Origin: Thiospirillum jenense
GTDB taxonomy: Bacteria; Pseudomonadota; Gammaproteobacteria; Chromatiales; Chromatiaceae
DNA length: 64,000 nt
Direction of reading: 5' to 3'
Assembly: GCF_014145225.1 (NCBI RefSeq)
Contig: NZ_JABVCQ010000013.1
Coordinates: 1-64,000 of the forward strand
Position 1 is the stretch's first letter. Each line of letters begins with the position of its first letter. A model generated the notes under the pieces. It was not told where the DNA came from, searched no databases, and saw only the letters and a list, made by a program, of their open reading frames with translations. Made by a program: the position numbers and the translations under genes. Below are positions 6,457 through 17,874 of the stretch, piece after piece.

Positions 6457-7548
6457 TCACCGATACCGCCGCGGATCACACTCCATTCCAAGTTGATAGC
6501 GCCGCACCGCGCATTGATGCTCCGGTAATGTTTTAGAAAAATAATGACTACCATCACCCCGCGCCACGAAATACACACTGCCATCATCCTGCGGTTTCAA
6601 TGCAGCTTTTAATGACGCCCGCCCCGGCAATGCAATTGGCGTTGGCGGCAACCCGCGCCGCGTATAAGTATTATATGGCGTGTCACGTTCCAAATCAGCG
6701 CGGCGCAGATTACCCGTGTATTCATCCCCCAACCCGTAAATCACCGTTGGATCCGTTTGCAATTTCATTCCCAACCGCAAACGGCGAATAAACACCCCCG
6801 CAATAGCCGGCCGTTCACGCGCTAATCCCGTTTCTTTTTCAATAATTGACGCCAAGATCAATGCTTCATAGGGCGTTTTTAATGGCAAATCTGGCTGGCG
6901 CAATGCCCACTCAGCCGCTAATACGCGCTGCATTTTTTGATGTGCCCGCCGCACAATCACCGTATCAGTCATGCCGCGCTGGAAATAATAAGTATCGGGA
7001 AATAACCAACCTTCGGGATGATCGCCATCAATCCCAAGTTTTTCAGCAATGATCGCCGCTGGTTGATTAGATAATTCGGAATGAAACACGGGTTGACGCG
7101 CAATAGCCGCCAGTGCATCACGATAGCGCCAGCCTTCAATAAACGTCACACTATATTGAATAGATTGACCCGCCACAATACGGTCGAGCAATTGCCGCGG
7201 CACCATGCCTGGCGCAATCGCATATTCACCCGCTTTAATTGAACGTGCTTTGCCATGTTCATAGGCCAGCGCAATAAAATAATGCGGATGACTCATCAAT
7301 TGGTCACTCACCAATTGCTGCGCCAACGTGCGCACATTCATCCCTTTGGGAACATTCAACACCCGTGCTGGTTGATCGGCGGCAATGAACGGCGTGATTA
7401 AAAACTGTTGATAATCGCGCCAAACTGACCAACCGCCGACGGCAATGGCAATTAAAATAATTGACAAAACAATGCAGTTGCCAGTAATGAGGTGGCGAGG
7501 TTTTAAACGAGGAGGAGGAGGAGAGACACCGCGACGTGTTGCAGTCAT
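6457..7548 (-). CDS. mltG: Endolytic murein transglycosylase MltG (YceG)
   Basis: A 363-residue YceG/DUF175 protein. A single membrane helix near residues 22-45 follows a basic start, then a LysM-like region (PKGMNVRTLAQQLVSD) and the catalytic domain with SIIEKETG, whose Glu is the presumed catalytic acid, and LQTDPTVIYGLG. It cuts nascent peptidoglycan strands at the inner membrane and so sets strand length. It follows fabF on the same strand, as in many gammaproteobacteria where it travels with the fab cluster. The start is about 83 bases after fabF, and a strong hairpin at 7555-7589 contains its ribosome binding site. Confidence 0.93.
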   Translation of the reverse strand: MTATRRGVSPPPPRLKPRHLITGNCIVLSIILIAIAVGGWSVWRDYQQFLITPFIAADQPARVLNVPKGMNVRTLAQQLVSDQLMSHPHYFIALAYEHGKARSIKAGEYAIAPGMVPRQLLDRIVAGQSIQYSVTFIEGWRYRDALAAIARQPVFHSELSNQPAAIIAEKLGIDGDHPEGWLFPDTYYFQRGMTDTVIVRRAHQKMQRVLAAEWALRQPDLPLKTPYEALILASIIEKETGLARERPAIAGVFIRRLRLGMKLQTDPTVIYGLGDEYTGNLRRADLERDTPYNTYTRRGLPPTPIALPGRASLKAALKPQDDGSVYFVARGDGSHYFSKTLPEHQCAVRRYQLGMECDPRRYR

Positions 7549-7554
7549 TGGATC

Positions 7555-7589
7555 AATTCCCCAGTGTGCGTGGACTGAACTGGGGAATT
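7555..7589 (-). promoter_or_regulatory. Hairpin overlapping the mltG ribosome binding site
   Basis: AATTCCCCAGT (7555-7565) and ACTGGGGAATT (7579-7589) form a perfect 11-base stem with a 13-base loop. In the mltG transcript the last arm is CCCCAGT's partner side ending in GGGGAATT, and the only Shine-Dalgarno-like bases before the mltG ATG (GGGGA, about 9 bases upstream) lie in this stem region. Folding could therefore limit mltG translation. It is not followed by a T run on the minus strand, so it is a poor terminator. Confidence 0.5.
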
Positions 7590-7631
7590 AAAACCAGCGG
7601 CATAATTGGATAGTTAATTGCTGCGGGAGGA

Positions 7632-8870
7632 TTAAAGACGCCGAAAAATCAACGTACCATTGGTGCCGCCGAAACCAAATGAATTGCTTAATACACAATT
7701 TAATTTCATTGGGCGGGCGATATTCGGCACCACATCAATATCGCACTCGGGATCGGGCGTTTCATAATTAATGGTCGGCGGCGCAACTTGATCGCGCAAT
7801 GCCAAGATGCTGAAAATCGCCTCCGCACCACCCGCCGCGCCTAACATGTGGCCAGTCATAGACTTAGTCGAACTGACCGGCAGACGGCTCATGTGATGCC
7901 CGAACGCCAATTTCACACCCTTAACTTCAGCAATGTCACCCGCCGGCGTTGACGTGCCGTGCGCATTGACATAATCCACTTCGTCGGGATTGATGCCAGC
8001 ATCCGCCATCGCTAATTTCATGCAATTACAGGCGCCCTGCCCATTTTCCGACGGCGCGGTCATGTGATACGCATCCGAGTTCATTGCAAATCCAATTAAC
8101 TCAGCATAAATACGCGCCCCACGCGCTTTGGCAGCTTCGTATTCTTCTAATAATACAACGCCGGCACCATCGCTTAATACAAACCCGTCACGGTCACGGT
8201 CAAATGGGCGACTGGCGTGTTGCGGATCATCATTGCGCGTGGACAGGGCGCGGGCGGCGGCAAAACCACCCAACCCGACCGGTGAGGTCGCCATTTCCGC
8301 ACCGCCGGCAATCATCGCGTCCACCATCCCGTGCCGAATCATAAACGCTGCATTACCAATGTTATGCGTACCGCTGCTACAGGCGGAAACAATGGAGTAA
8401 TTCGGCCCCTGCAAGCCAAATTTAATAGATAAATCACCCGCCACCATATTAACAATATTAGCGGGGACAAAGAATGGCGAAATCTTGCGCGGGCCGCCAT
8501 CACGATACGCGGCATAATTGTTTTCAATACCGGTAATGCCACCAATACCCGAGCCAATAGCAACGCCAATACGGTGGCGATTGGCATCAGTAATGGTTAA
8601 ACCGGAATCTTCAATTGCTTGGGTGCCGGCGGCAATGCCATAGTGAATAAAGGCATCCATCTTGCGCAGGTCTTTTTTCGACACATATTGCGTCGCATCA
8701 AAGCCATAGATGGGCCCGCCGAAGCGAGTACTAAACGGTTCAACGTCAAAATGTGTAATGGTTTGAATTCCACTACGCCCATTGATGATGCTCTCCCAAG
8801 CCGTTTTCACATCGAATCCGACTGGCGCCACTATACCCAGACCGGTCACGACGACCCTTCTACCTGCCAT
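7632..8870 (-). CDS. fabF: 3-oxoacyl-[acyl-carrier-protein] synthase II
   Basis: A 412-residue KAS II. It condenses malonyl-ACP with a growing acyl-ACP in fatty acid elongation in the cytoplasm. The catalytic triad is visible: Cys in VSACSSGTH, His in [11 protein letters not shown] and His in [12 protein letters not shown], plus the glycine-rich end [11 protein letters not shown]. Length matches the family (about 410-415). It is placed after acpP and before mltG in the leftward fatty acid cluster. The start [12 protein letters not shown] is the usual one. Confidence 0.97.
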   Translation of the reverse strand: MAGRRVVVTGLGIVAPVGFDVKTAWESIINGRSGIQTITHFDVEPFSTRFGGPIYGFDATQYVSKKDLRKMDAFIHYGIAAGTQAIEDSGLTITDANRHRIGVAIGSGIGGITGIENNYAAYRDGGPRKISPFFVPANIVNMVAGDLSIKFGLQGPNYSIVSACSSGTHNIGNAAFMIRHGMVDAMIAGGAEMATSPVGLGGFAAARALSTRNDDPQHASRPFDRDRDGFVLSDGAGVVLLEEYEAAKARGARIYAELIGFAMNSDAYHMTAPSENGQGACNCMKLAMADAGINPDEVDYVNAHGTSTPAGDIAEVKGVKLAFGHHMSRLPVSSTKSMTGHMLGAAGGAEAIFSILALRDQVAPPTINYETPDPECDIDVVPNIARPMKLNCVLSNSFGFGGTNGTLIFRRL

Positions 8871-9005
8871 GAATCACCTATTCCTAAACGAGTTATGCGC
8901 AATAAAACATTGCTGTTGAGTTGTTCAAGCAGTGTGCTGTTTTTAATACGGCAATACGCAGCGCAACCATTGCTGGATGCGCCACGATACCGCGTGGCAC
9001 GGTCA

Positions 9006-9242
9006 TTAACTCAGATGCGCGTTAATATAATCAACTGCTTGTTTAACCGTCGTGATTTTTTCGGCATCTTCATCAGGAATTTCGGTATCGAATTCCTCTT
9101 CTAGTGCCATGACTAATTCAACTGTATCGAGTGAATCAGCACCGAGGTCATCAACAAATGACGCCTCAAGTGTGACATCTTCTTCAGGAACACCTAATTG
9201 TTCAACAACAATTTTTTGAACACGTTCTTCGACACTACTCAT
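9006..9242 (-). CDS. acpP: Acyl carrier protein
   Basis: A 78-residue, strongly acidic protein with [20 protein letters not shown]; the Ser of DSLD receives the 4'-phosphopantetheine arm. It carries intermediates for FabD, FabH, FabG and FabF. It lies between fabG and fabF as in E. coli. The 240-base gap upstream, longer than any other in the cluster, suggests its own promoter, which suits the high demand for ACP. The phosphopantetheinyl transferase gene at 46.75 kb is a possible modifying enzyme. Confidence 0.97.
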   Translation of the reverse strand: MSSVEERVQKIVVEQLGVPEEDVTLEASFVDDLGADSLDTVELVMALEEEFDTEIPDEDAEKITTVKQAVDYINAHLS

Positions 9243-9482
9243 AATAATTTAAACCTGTGATTAAGAAAGTGCGGACTAAAAACTCTAGTCAGTGTTGCTC
9301 AACAAAGCCATACAAAATCGCACTGCACAGAACAATTTTTGTATTGCTTTCTATCGCAATCAACCCCTAATACCCACGCATTCATGGTCATAGGCACCGG
9401 CGTTAATAGCAATTCAAGGTCTGGTTTGAGCAGGTCCAGACCGTATGTTTCTTTTTATAATCCTGATTGTATGGGATCGCAA

Positions 9483-10232
9483 TTAAACCATGTACATCCC
9501 GCCATTGACATGCAGCGTTTCACCCGTAATGTAACTCGCCTCTGGTGACACTAAAAACGCCACCGCCGCTGCCACTTCCGCCGCTTGACCGAGCCGTTTG
9601 AGCGGAATATTCGCCAGCATCGCGGTTTTTTGCGTATCAGACAACACCCGCGTCATGTCGGTATCAATAAACCCCGGCGCGACGCAATTGATCGTCACAC
9701 CCCGCGCACCCACTTCCCGCGCTAATGATTTGCTAAACCCAACCACGCCCGCTTTGGTCGCCGCATAATTCGCTTGCCCCGGATTACCGCTAAAACCAAC
9801 CACCGACGTAATAGTAACAATTCGACCTTTGCGCGCCTTGAGCATACTCGCTACGCATAAACGGCTTAAACGAAACACGGCTGTTAAATTAGTCGCAATC
9901 ACCGCATCCCATTCGGCATCTTTCATGCGCATTAACAAATTATCACGGGTGATGCCGGCGTTGTTAATTAAAATACTCGGCATCCGTCCCCATTGCTGTT
10001 CAATCTGCGCCAGCACCGCGTCAACCTGTTCGGCATCGGTCACATTCAAACATAAACCGCCGCCGGTGATCTGTTGTTCATTCAAATGCGCGCTAATGCC
10101 ATCCGCGCCATTCTGAGTTGTCGCCGTGCCAATAACCGTAGCGCCGCGCTTGCCTAATTCAACTGCAATCGCTTGACCAATCCCGCGACTCGCGCCCGTC
10201 ACCAGTGCTAATTCACCATCCAACTGCATCAT
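9483..10232 (-). CDS. fabG: 3-oxoacyl-[acyl-carrier-protein] reductase
   Basis: A 249-residue short-chain dehydrogenase. TGASRGIG is the NADPH-binding turn, NNAG follows, and the catalytic Ser (TITSVVG) and YAATKAG (Tyr and Lys) are present. It reduces 3-oxoacyl-ACP in each elongation round. Only three bases separate it from fabD upstream, so the two are co-transcribed. Two ATG codons start the frame (MMQLDG); the second, at 10229, would be equally usual. Confidence 0.97.
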   Translation of the reverse strand: MMQLDGELALVTGASRGIGQAIAVELGKRGATVIGTATTQNGADGISAHLNEQQITGGGLCLNVTDAEQVDAVLAQIEQQWGRMPSILINNAGITRDNLLMRMKDAEWDAVIATNLTAVFRLSRLCVASMLKARKGRIVTITSVVGFSGNPGQANYAATKAGVVGFSKSLAREVGARGVTINCVAPGFIDTDMTRVLSDTQKTAMLANIPLKRLGQAAEVAAAVAFLVSPEASYITGETLHVNGGMYMV

Positions 10233-10235
10233 GTT

Positions 10236-11180
10236 TTATTGTCCCACCGCTGCGTTCAATCCGTCTAATTCACCCAGCGCACCGAGTGTTAATTGCTTAT
10301 CAATTCGCTTAATTAACCCAACTAATGTCTTCCCCGGTCCCGCTTCTAATACCGTTTGAATACCTGTTTGGGCAAAATATTGAATCGTTTCCACCCAGCG
10401 CACCGGACAATAAATCTGCTGTGCTAATAATTCGCGCAATTCATCAACCGTTGCCGCCGCCGTGACGCTCACATTATGAATCACTGGCAGACGCGGCAAC
10501 TGCATTGGACTGTTCATTAATGCAGCGCGCAATGCTTCCGCCGCCGGCTGCATTAACGCACAATGCGATGGCACACTCACTGGCAATAATAACGCCCGTT
10601 TTGCACCCGCCGCTTTTGCTGTTAATAATACCTGCTCGACGGCGGCACGTTCACCGGCAATCACCACCTGCCCCGGCGCATTAAAATTGACGGCCGCGAC
10701 AATTGCACCCGTCAATGCCTGCTGCTCGGCACACAGCGTCGTCACCTGCGCATCATCCAAACCAATCATTGCCGCCATCGCCCCTGCCCCGACTGGCACG
10801 GCCGCTTGCATCAAGCGCGCACGTTCCGCCACCAGCTGCGCCGCGACGGGCAAGGTCAGCGCCTCGGCACACACCAGCGCACTGTACTCGCCCAAACTGT
10901 GTCCCGCCAACGCCTGCGGCGCGGGAGTGCCGCCGCCCGCCGCTTGCCAACAGCGCCACACCGCGACATCGGCAGCCAACATCACCGGCTGCGTATTTTC
11001 GGTTTGATCCAATTCCGTCGCCGGTCCGTCGCAGACCAGTTGCCACAAATCCCGCCCGACGACGGCGGACACTTCGGCAAAGGTATCAATGACTTGCGGG
11101 TAGTGCGCCGCCAAATCAGCCAACATGCCGATTGATTGCGACCCTTGTCCGGGAAAAACGACTGCGTAATTGACGTTCAT
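10236..11180 (-). CDS. fabD: Malonyl-CoA-ACP transacylase
   Basis: A 314-residue protein with FPGQGSQ at the start, the nucleophile motif GHSLGEYSAL (catalytic Ser) and a later conserved His in VPSHCALM. It moves malonyl groups from CoA to ACP, feeding FabH and FabF. It lies between fabH and fabG in the leftward cluster. Codon choice changes within the gene: the 5' part (about 10700-11160) is GC-rich and the 3' part uses many TTA codons. Confidence 0.96.
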   Translation of the reverse strand: MNVNYAVVFPGQGSQSIGMLADLAAHYPQVIDTFAEVSAVVGRDLWQLVCDGPATELDQTENTQPVMLAADVAVWRCWQAAGGGTPAPQALAGHSLGEYSALVCAEALTLPVAAQLVAERARLMQAAVPVGAGAMAAMIGLDDAQVTTLCAEQQALTGAIVAAVNFNAPGQVVIAGERAAVEQVLLTAKAAGAKRALLLPVSVPSHCALMQPAAEALRAALMNSPMQLPRLPVIHNVSVTAAATVDELRELLAQQIYCPVRWVETIQYFAQTGIQTVLEAGPGKTLVGLIKRIDKQLTLGALGELDGLNAAVGQ

Positions 11181-11237
11181 TTAACTTTGCAATGCGTGTT
11201 TTAATAAAAATAAATAAAACTGTTGTACCATTAGCAT

Positions 11238-12194
11238 TTAATAGCGCAGCAACACCGAACCCCAAGTGAACCCGCCACCAAAGGCTTCCATTAACACCGT
11301 TTGCCCGCGTTGAATCCGCCCATCGCGCACCGCTCGATCAAAGGCTAATGGAATGGATGCGGCCGAGGTATTCCCGTGATCTTCAACGGTCACAACCACC
11401 TGCTCCATATCCAAATCTAATTTGCGCGCCGTCGCTTGAATAATGCGCATATTGGCTTGATGCGGCACCAACCAATCAATATCCGAGCGTTCCATGCCAT
11501 TCGCTTCTAAGGTTTCATCCACAATCCGCCCGAGTGTCGTCACCGCCACGCGAAACACTTCATTGCCTTTCATTTCCATATACGGCGAACCAGTATAGCC
11601 ATTTCCAATACCGGCCGGCACTTGCAATAATGAACGATACGCCCCGTCGGCGTGTAAATGCGAAGAAATAATCCCCGGTTCATCCGCCGCACCTAATACC
11701 ACGGCACCCGCGCCATCGCCAAATAACACGCAGGTCACGCGATCCGTCCAATCAATAATGCGTGACAGCGTTTCTGCACCGACGACTAATACGCGCTGGG
11801 CGCTGCCGGTGCGAATAAACTTATCAGCGACGGATAACGCATAAATAAAACCGGTACACACTGCTTGAATATCAAATGCTGGGCAGCCGTGAATATCTAA
11901 TCGGTGTTGTAATAAACAGGCGCTACTGGGAAAGGTTTGTTCGGGCGTGGTGGTGGCAACAATAATTAAATCAATGTCATTCGCGGTTAATCCCGCCGCA
12001 TCGAGCGCCCGCCGCGCCGCCGCTTCCGCCAAATCCACGCAGGTTTCACCATCGCGGGCGATGTGGCGTTGGCGAATACCGGTGCGCTCCCGAATCCACG
12101 CATCGGTGGTGTCCACCATCTGCTCTAAATCACTGTTAGTCAAGACTTTTTCAGGTAAAAAGCCGCCAGTACCGAGAATGCGTGAAAACGTCAT
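11238..12194 (-). CDS. fabH: 3-oxoacyl-[acyl-carrier-protein] synthase III
   Basis: A 318-residue KAS III that starts fatty acid synthesis by joining acetyl-CoA to malonyl-ACP. The catalytic triad is visible as Cys in [10 protein letters not shown], His in VPHQANMRI and Asn in [10 protein letters not shown]. The glycine-rich end, [15 protein letters not shown], is standard. Its ATG overlaps the plsX stop by one base (TGATG), so translation is coupled. Confidence 0.97.
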   Translation of the reverse strand: MTFSRILGTGGFLPEKVLTNSDLEQMVDTTDAWIRERTGIRQRHIARDGETCVDLAEAAARRALDAAGLTANDIDLIIVATTTPEQTFPSSACLLQHRLDIHGCPAFDIQAVCTGFIYALSVADKFIRTGSAQRVLVVGAETLSRIIDWTDRVTCVLFGDGAGAVVLGAADEPGIISSHLHADGAYRSLLQVPAGIGNGYTGSPYMEMKGNEVFRVAVTTLGRIVDETLEANGMERSDIDWLVPHQANMRIIQATARKLDLDMEQVVVTVEDHGNTSAASIPLAFDRAVRDGRIQRGQTVLMEAFGGGFTWGSVLLRY

Positions 12195-13222
12195 CAGACC
12201 GCTGCTCTCTGCTCATGCGTAATAAAATGCGCCGCCACTTGATGGGCGATGCGGTCGGGGATATTCGCGTGAATTTCTTTTTTCGCACTATGAAGTGCAT
12301 TTTCAAACGCGAGGACATCCGCCCCGCCGTGACTTTTAATCACAATACCACGCAATCCTAATAAACTAGCGCCATTGTAACGGCGCGGATCCACTTCACG
12401 ACGGAAGCGTCTAATCACGGGTAAAGCAATAATCCCGGCCAACTTGGTGAATACATTCCGGCGGAATTGCTGCTTTAATAAATGCGCTAATAACTTGGCC
12501 ACGCCTTCGCTGGTTTTTAATGCGACATTGCCGACAAATCCATCGCAAACCACCACGTCGGTATTCCCAATATAAATGGCATCGCCTTCAACATAGCCAA
12601 TATAATTCAAATGGCTGGCGCTGATCAGTTCATGCGCCCGCTTGACGTGTTCATTGCCTTTAATTTCTTCTTCACCGATGTTTAATAAGCCAACGCGGGG
12701 CGCGTCAATTGACGTGACAGCGCGGACGAATTCATTACCCATGACGGCGAATTGAAATAACTGCTCGGCGGTGCAATCAATATTCGCACCCAAATCAAGC
12801 ATGTATGTCTGACCACGCACCGATGGCACCGCCGTCATAATTGCCGGGCGATCCACATTGGGCAGCGTTTTTAAGACAAATCGCGCTGTCGCCATTAACG
12901 CGCCGGTATTACCCGCGCTGACACACGCATTCGCCTCACCGCGCTTGACTAATTCCAATGCAATGCGCATCGAGGAATCTTTTTTATTTCGCAGGGCTTT
13001 AGACGGCAATTCATCCATGCCGACCGTTTGTGAGGCGTGTTGAATACGCACTTGCGTCGGTAAACCCGTTTTGAAATACGGTTGTAATACCTCCTGTTGA
13101 CCGACTAGAATCAATCGCGTCTCAGGTGATGTGCGCAAAAAATTAAGGGCAGCAGGAATAGTGACGGCGGGGCCGTGATCGCCACCCATCACGTCAAGTG
13201 CAATCGTTTGCAGTGCGCTCAA
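12194..13222 (-). CDS. plsX: Phosphate acyltransferase PlsX
   Basis: A 342-residue PlsX. It turns acyl-ACP into acyl-phosphate, the donor for PlsY in phospholipid synthesis. Family marks include [11 protein letters not shown] at the start, [11 protein letters not shown] and [17 protein letters not shown]. It follows rpmF and precedes fabH, the widely conserved rpmF-plsX-fabH order, and overlaps fabH by one base. Length and start are typical. Confidence 0.97.
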   Translation of the reverse strand: MSALQTIALDVMGGDHGPAVTIPAALNFLRTSPETRLILVGQQEVLQPYFKTGLPTQVRIQHASQTVGMDELPSKALRNKKDSSMRIALELVKRGEANACVSAGNTGALMATARFVLKTLPNVDRPAIMTAVPSVRGQTYMLDLGANIDCTAEQLFQFAVMGNEFVRAVTSIDAPRVGLLNIGEEEIKGNEHVKRAHELISASHLNYIGYVEGDAIYIGNTDVVVCDGFVGNVALKTSEGVAKLLAHLLKQQFRRNVFTKLAGIIALPVIRRFRREVDPRRYNGASLLGLRGIVIKSHGGADVLAFENALHSAKKEIHANIPDRIAHQVAAHFITHEQRAAV

Positions 13223-13282
13223 CGGCGGTGTCCCAATGATGAGTTCAATAATAGGTTAATTAACATCGGCTCATCAACACTG

Positions 13283-13471
13283 TTATTCAACGCCGTCATC
13301 AGTGCGATCAATCACCCGCCGTCCACGATAAAACCCATCAGGCGTTAAATGATGGCGGCGATGAATTTCACCGGTTTGTTTATCTTCAGATAAGGTCGGT
13401 TTGGACAGCGCGTCATGGGAGCGCCGCATTCCACGTTTTGATGGAGTTTTACGATTTTGTTGAACGGCCAT
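13283..13471 (-). CDS. rpmF: Large ribosomal subunit protein bL32
   Basis: A 62-residue basic protein starting [20 protein letters not shown], the invariant bL32 opening, with [12 protein letters not shown] further on. The C-terminal zinc-binding cysteines present in some bL32 proteins are absent, as in the zinc-free form. It lies between yceD and plsX, as in most proteobacteria. Confidence 0.96.
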   Translation of the reverse strand: MAVQQNRKTPSKRGMRRSHDALSKPTLSEDKQTGEIHRRHHLTPDGFYRGRRVIDRTDDGVE

Positions 13472-13559
13472 GTCAAATAATCTCTATTAAAATCACTCGG
13501 GTTTTTTAATCACTGTGAATACGGCACTACGCTGACTGTATTCACGGGTTCATTCACAC

Positions 13560-14111
13560 TCACAACCGCTCAGGCGGCGCTTTCCAATTCGCCAATGCCG
13601 CCGCAAACGGATTAACACGCGCATTCTGATCGCTCGGTGGCGCAACCTCAGTCGCCGTCACCTGCGCCGCCAGCCACCGTTCGCAGTGTTCCGCGGCCGC
13701 GTGGCGTGGAATTGCCGGCACCGCCAACAGCAATTCATCTTCAATAAACTGGTGCGGCGGGATCAGGCGCTCCTCGACCAACAGCGGTTCGTAGCACTCA
13801 GGCAACTGCTCAAGCGCGTCAAGATCGCGCAGCAGCGCCAAGTTGAGCGTTGCATTGACGGGCAGTGCCAGCGTTCCTAAACACCGTTGGCACACCACTT
13901 GCAACGTGGTCTCCAGCGTTCCCGTCACCACCGCCCGCCCGTCGCGGTCAATGCCAAACTGGATTTGGTAGGTCACAGCAGCGTCGGCATCGGTGCTGAC
14001 CAGCAACGGTTGCAGGCGGGGAAAAATCGCCAGCGCCAGCGCCCCGGCGTACTGTTCCCGCCGCGCCGCCGCTCGCCAGGGATCAAGCAAATCGGGCAAG
14101 ATCACGACCAT
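13560..14111 (-). CDS. yceD: YceD/DUF177 family protein
   Basis: A 183-residue DUF177 protein. The family has a conserved Cys pair near the middle, here CQRCLG, and an acidic segment; in plants and some bacteria members affect 23S rRNA. It always lies just upstream of rpmF, as here. I chose the ATG at 14111 (MVVILPDLLDPWR), which matches the usual start; a TTG at 14148-14150 overlapping the purA stop would add 13 residues. Codon use is strongly GC-rich, like purA and unlike plsX. Confidence 0.85.
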   Translation of the reverse strand: MVVILPDLLDPWRAAARREQYAGALALAIFPRLQPLLVSTDADAAVTYQIQFGIDRDGRAVVTGTLETTLQVVCQRCLGTLALPVNATLNLALLRDLDALEQLPECYEPLLVEERLIPPHQFIEDELLLAVPAIPRHAAAEHCERWLAAQVTATEVAPPSDQNARVNPFAAALANWKAPPERL

Positions 14112-14146
14112 AAGTGGGCAATTTTCAAGGAAATGGGGCGCAGTTG

Positions 14147-15457
<1,311 letters not shown>

Positions 15458-16672
15458 TCATTCAATAAAAAAATGCAATGCTTGGTCACAAGTTAATTCA
15501 GCCAATTGCCACGCGCCATTGCGATAAATCAATTGTTGATGACAGCCGAGTGCGGCGACTTCATTGACCTGACCGGGCAGCCAATGTATCACCCGTTGAC
15601 CAGCCGCACGCAATTGGTCAATCACGATTTGTAATGCGGCATCTGGTCGCCACGGCGCTAAAATACCAGTGCGCGGCGGGGGCGGCGGTTGATTAGCCAG
15701 CGCCATTAAACCCTTGAGATCACTACTAAAACCGACCGCTGGACGGGCGTGACCAAAGACTTTACCAATATCATCATAGCGCCCGCCGCGTGCAATTTCT
15801 AATCCCCAGCCGGGTACAAATGCGGCAAAGACCACGCCCGTTTTATAGGTGTACCCGCGCAATTCGGCTAAATCAAAATGCACTGGCACCTGCGGCAACC
15901 AGGCGTGTAATTGATTCGCCACTTGACGCAGATTATCTAATGCCACCTGCACCGCGTCCTGTGCTGGCGCGAATAGCAATTCCGCTCGTTCCAGCGCATC
16001 ATCGCCATTTAATTCAATTAACCCAAGCAACATGTCTGCAATCGGCGATGTTAATTGCCATTCATCCAGAATCAATGCGGTTAATTCGGCCGCGGCCTTG
16101 CGCTGCAACACATCAAACAACGTCATCTCTTGCGCACGAGTCAATTTGGCTTGCTGCGCCAATGCGCGGTAAATTCCAACATGACCTAAATCAAGATACG
16201 GCGATTCAATTCCCGCCGCCGCCAGCGTTAATAATAATAACCGCAGAATTTCAACATCACTTTCCGCGCCGGCATGACCAAATAACTCCGCCCCAATTTG
16301 CATTGGACTGCGCGTCCCGGCAAATCCATCCGAGCGCGTGTGCAATACCGTGCCGAGATAACACAAGCGCGTTGGTGCATTGCGTTTTAATTGATGCGCA
16401 TCCATACGCGCCACCTGCGGCGTCATATCCGCACGAATGCCTAATAACCGCCCGCTTAATTGGTCAGTTAATTTGAACGTCTGCAAATCCAAATCATGGC
16501 CGGTGCCAGTTAATAGACTATCCAAATAATCAATGAATGGCGTCACCACCAATTCATAGCCCCAACTGGCATATAAATCCAGCAGAGCGCGGCGCAGTTG
16601 TTCTAAACGCTGCGCCTGCTCGGGCAAGGCTTCTTCAATGCCAACCGGCAATAACCACTGTGCATCATTCAT
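15458..16672 (-). CDS. hisZ: ATP phosphoribosyltransferase regulatory subunit HisZ
   Basis: A 404-residue HisRS-like protein: LLPVGIEEALPEQA at the start, then IRADMTPQVARMDAH, corresponding to class II synthetase motif 2. HisZ lacks tRNA charging and instead activates the short-form HisG, the first enzyme of histidine synthesis. The last third is rich in TTA codons and not well conserved, as usual for HisZ. No hisG is present in the window. It lies between a DUF2065 gene and purA. Confidence 0.92.
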   Translation of the reverse strand: MNDAQWLLPVGIEEALPEQAQRLEQLRRALLDLYASWGYELVVTPFIDYLDSLLTGTGHDLDLQTFKLTDQLSGRLLGIRADMTPQVARMDAHQLKRNAPTRLCYLGTVLHTRSDGFAGTRSPMQIGAELFGHAGAESDVEILRLLLLTLAAAGIESPYLDLGHVGIYRALAQQAKLTRAQEMTLFDVLQRKAAAELTALILDEWQLTSPIADMLLGLIELNGDDALERAELLFAPAQDAVQVALDNLRQVANQLHAWLPQVPVHFDLAELRGYTYKTGVVFAAFVPGWGLEIARGGRYDDIGKVFGHARPAVGFSSDLKGLMALANQPPPPPRTGILAPWRPDAALQIVIDQLRAAGQRVIHWLPGQVNEVAALGCHQQLIYRNGAWQLAELTCDQALHFFIE

Positions 16673-16699
16673 TGGGTGTCATCACCGAATTACTGAACA

Positions 16700-16885
16700 C
16701 TAATTGATGAGATACAACAGAACAACGCCGCTCACCATACTGGTCAAGCCCGCAAAACGCAATTGCCGATCATCTTGCCGCGTCACTTCCAACAATAAAC
16801 GTCGCAGGGTCGCCGGGGCAATGAATGGCAAAATACCCTCAATGACAAACACCAACGCTAATGCAATGAACAATTCATGCCACAT
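16700..16885 (-). CDS. DUF2065 (YjeT-like) inner membrane protein
   Basis: A 61-residue protein with two hydrophobic helices (about 5-24 and 45-60) joined by a basic loop; FVIEGILPFIAP is the family mark. It lies between hflC and hisZ, the place where DUF2065 genes usually lie. Function is unknown; the link with HflKC is by position only. Confidence 0.88.
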   Translation of the reverse strand: MWHELFIALALVFVIEGILPFIAPATLRRLLLEVTRQDDRQLRFAGLTSMVSGVVLLYLIN

Positions 16886-16971
16886 GAGGATTACTTAGGA
16901 ATTAAATCCAGCGGGTTAAACGAATGAGATGCGGTCATTATTGATTGAATGAAAAGGCGCTTGCGTAATCA

Positions 16972-17874
16972 TCATTTAGGCGCCGGTTTACCTTGCGTAA
17001 CGCCTTGTTGCTGCTTGAAAAATCGGAAAAATGCCGAATCCGGCGACAACACAATAGTACTGGTGCGCCCGCTGGTTTGGAATGCCGTGCGATAGGCGTT
17101 CAGACTGCGGTAAAACGCATAAAAATCAGCGTCTTGTTGAAATGCCGTCGCGTAAATCTCCGACGCTTTCGCATCGCCCAACCCGCGATTTTCCTCCGCC
17201 TCCCGATACGCATCGGCAAGCGTCACGGTGCGCTGCCGATCAGCATCAGCGCGAATCCGTTCCGCCGCTTCCGAGCCTTTAGCGCGCAAATCCCGCGCCA
17301 CCCGTTCGCGTTCAGCGCGCATTCGGTTATAAACTGATTCGCTCACCTCGGGCGGTAAATCAATTTTTTTCACGCGCACGTCAATAATCTCAACGCCCAA
17401 TTCGGCCGCCTGTTGACCAATTTGTTGGGTTAATGCCGACATCAATTCTAAACGATCTTCAGACACCACTTCTTGAATGGTGCGCCGTCCAAATTCATTC
17501 CGCAAACTGGTATTGATGCGTTCGGATAATAACCGTGACGTGCGCATCACATCCCCGCCCGTTGAACGGAAAAAAATCGCGGCATTTTTGATTCGCCATT
17601 TCGCATAGGAATCAACAATAACATCTTTCTTTTCAATCGTTAAAAATCGTTCTGGCCGCGAGTCAAGTGTTTGAATACGGGCGTCAAAAGACTTAACGCT
17701 GTGCAACAACGGCACTTTGAAATGTAGCCCGGGGGTGTAATCACTCCCGACAATTTCACCCAAACGCAGTTTAATTGCTGTTTCCCATTGATTTACGACA
17801 AACATTGAAAAATACAGCACAACAAAAGAGATGATTGTCACACCCGAAACGAGTAGTGATTTTTTATTGTCCAT
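16972..17874 (-). CDS. hflC: HflC, SPFH protein of the HflKC complex
   Basis: A 300-residue SPFH/prohibitin-type protein with one N-terminal membrane helix (about 8-25), VNQWETAIKLRLGEIV leading the SPFH domain and a long coiled coil around MRAERERVARDLRAKGSEA. With HflK it forms a large cage around the FtsH protease at the inner membrane and tunes its proteolysis. Its ATG overlaps the hflK stop by one base. Length and order (hflK then hflC) are standard. Confidence 0.95.
   Translation of the reverse strand: MDNKKSLLVSGVTIISFVVLYFSMFVVNQWETAIKLRLGEIVGSDYTPGLHFKVPLLHSVKSFDARIQTLDSRPERFLTIEKKDVIVDSYAKWRIKNAAIFFRSTGGDVMRTSRLLSERINTSLRNEFGRRTIQEVVSEDRLELMSALTQQIGQQAAELGVEIIDVRVKKIDLPPEVSESVYNRMRAERERVARDLRAKGSEAAERIRADADRQRTVTLADAYREAEENRGLGDAKASEIYATAFQQDADFYAFYRSLNAYRTAFQTSGRTSTIVLSPDSAFFRFFKQQQGVTQGKPAPK

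Noticed and set aside
9418-9442. Terminator after fabG
   Set aside because: GGTCTGG/CCAGACC form a stem but no T run follows on the minus strand; a weak T run on the plus strand has no gene to end.
10687-11135. Plus-strand genes over fabD
   Set aside because: Shadows of the GC-rich fabD sequence in other frames; low-complexity Ala/Arg/Pro translations.
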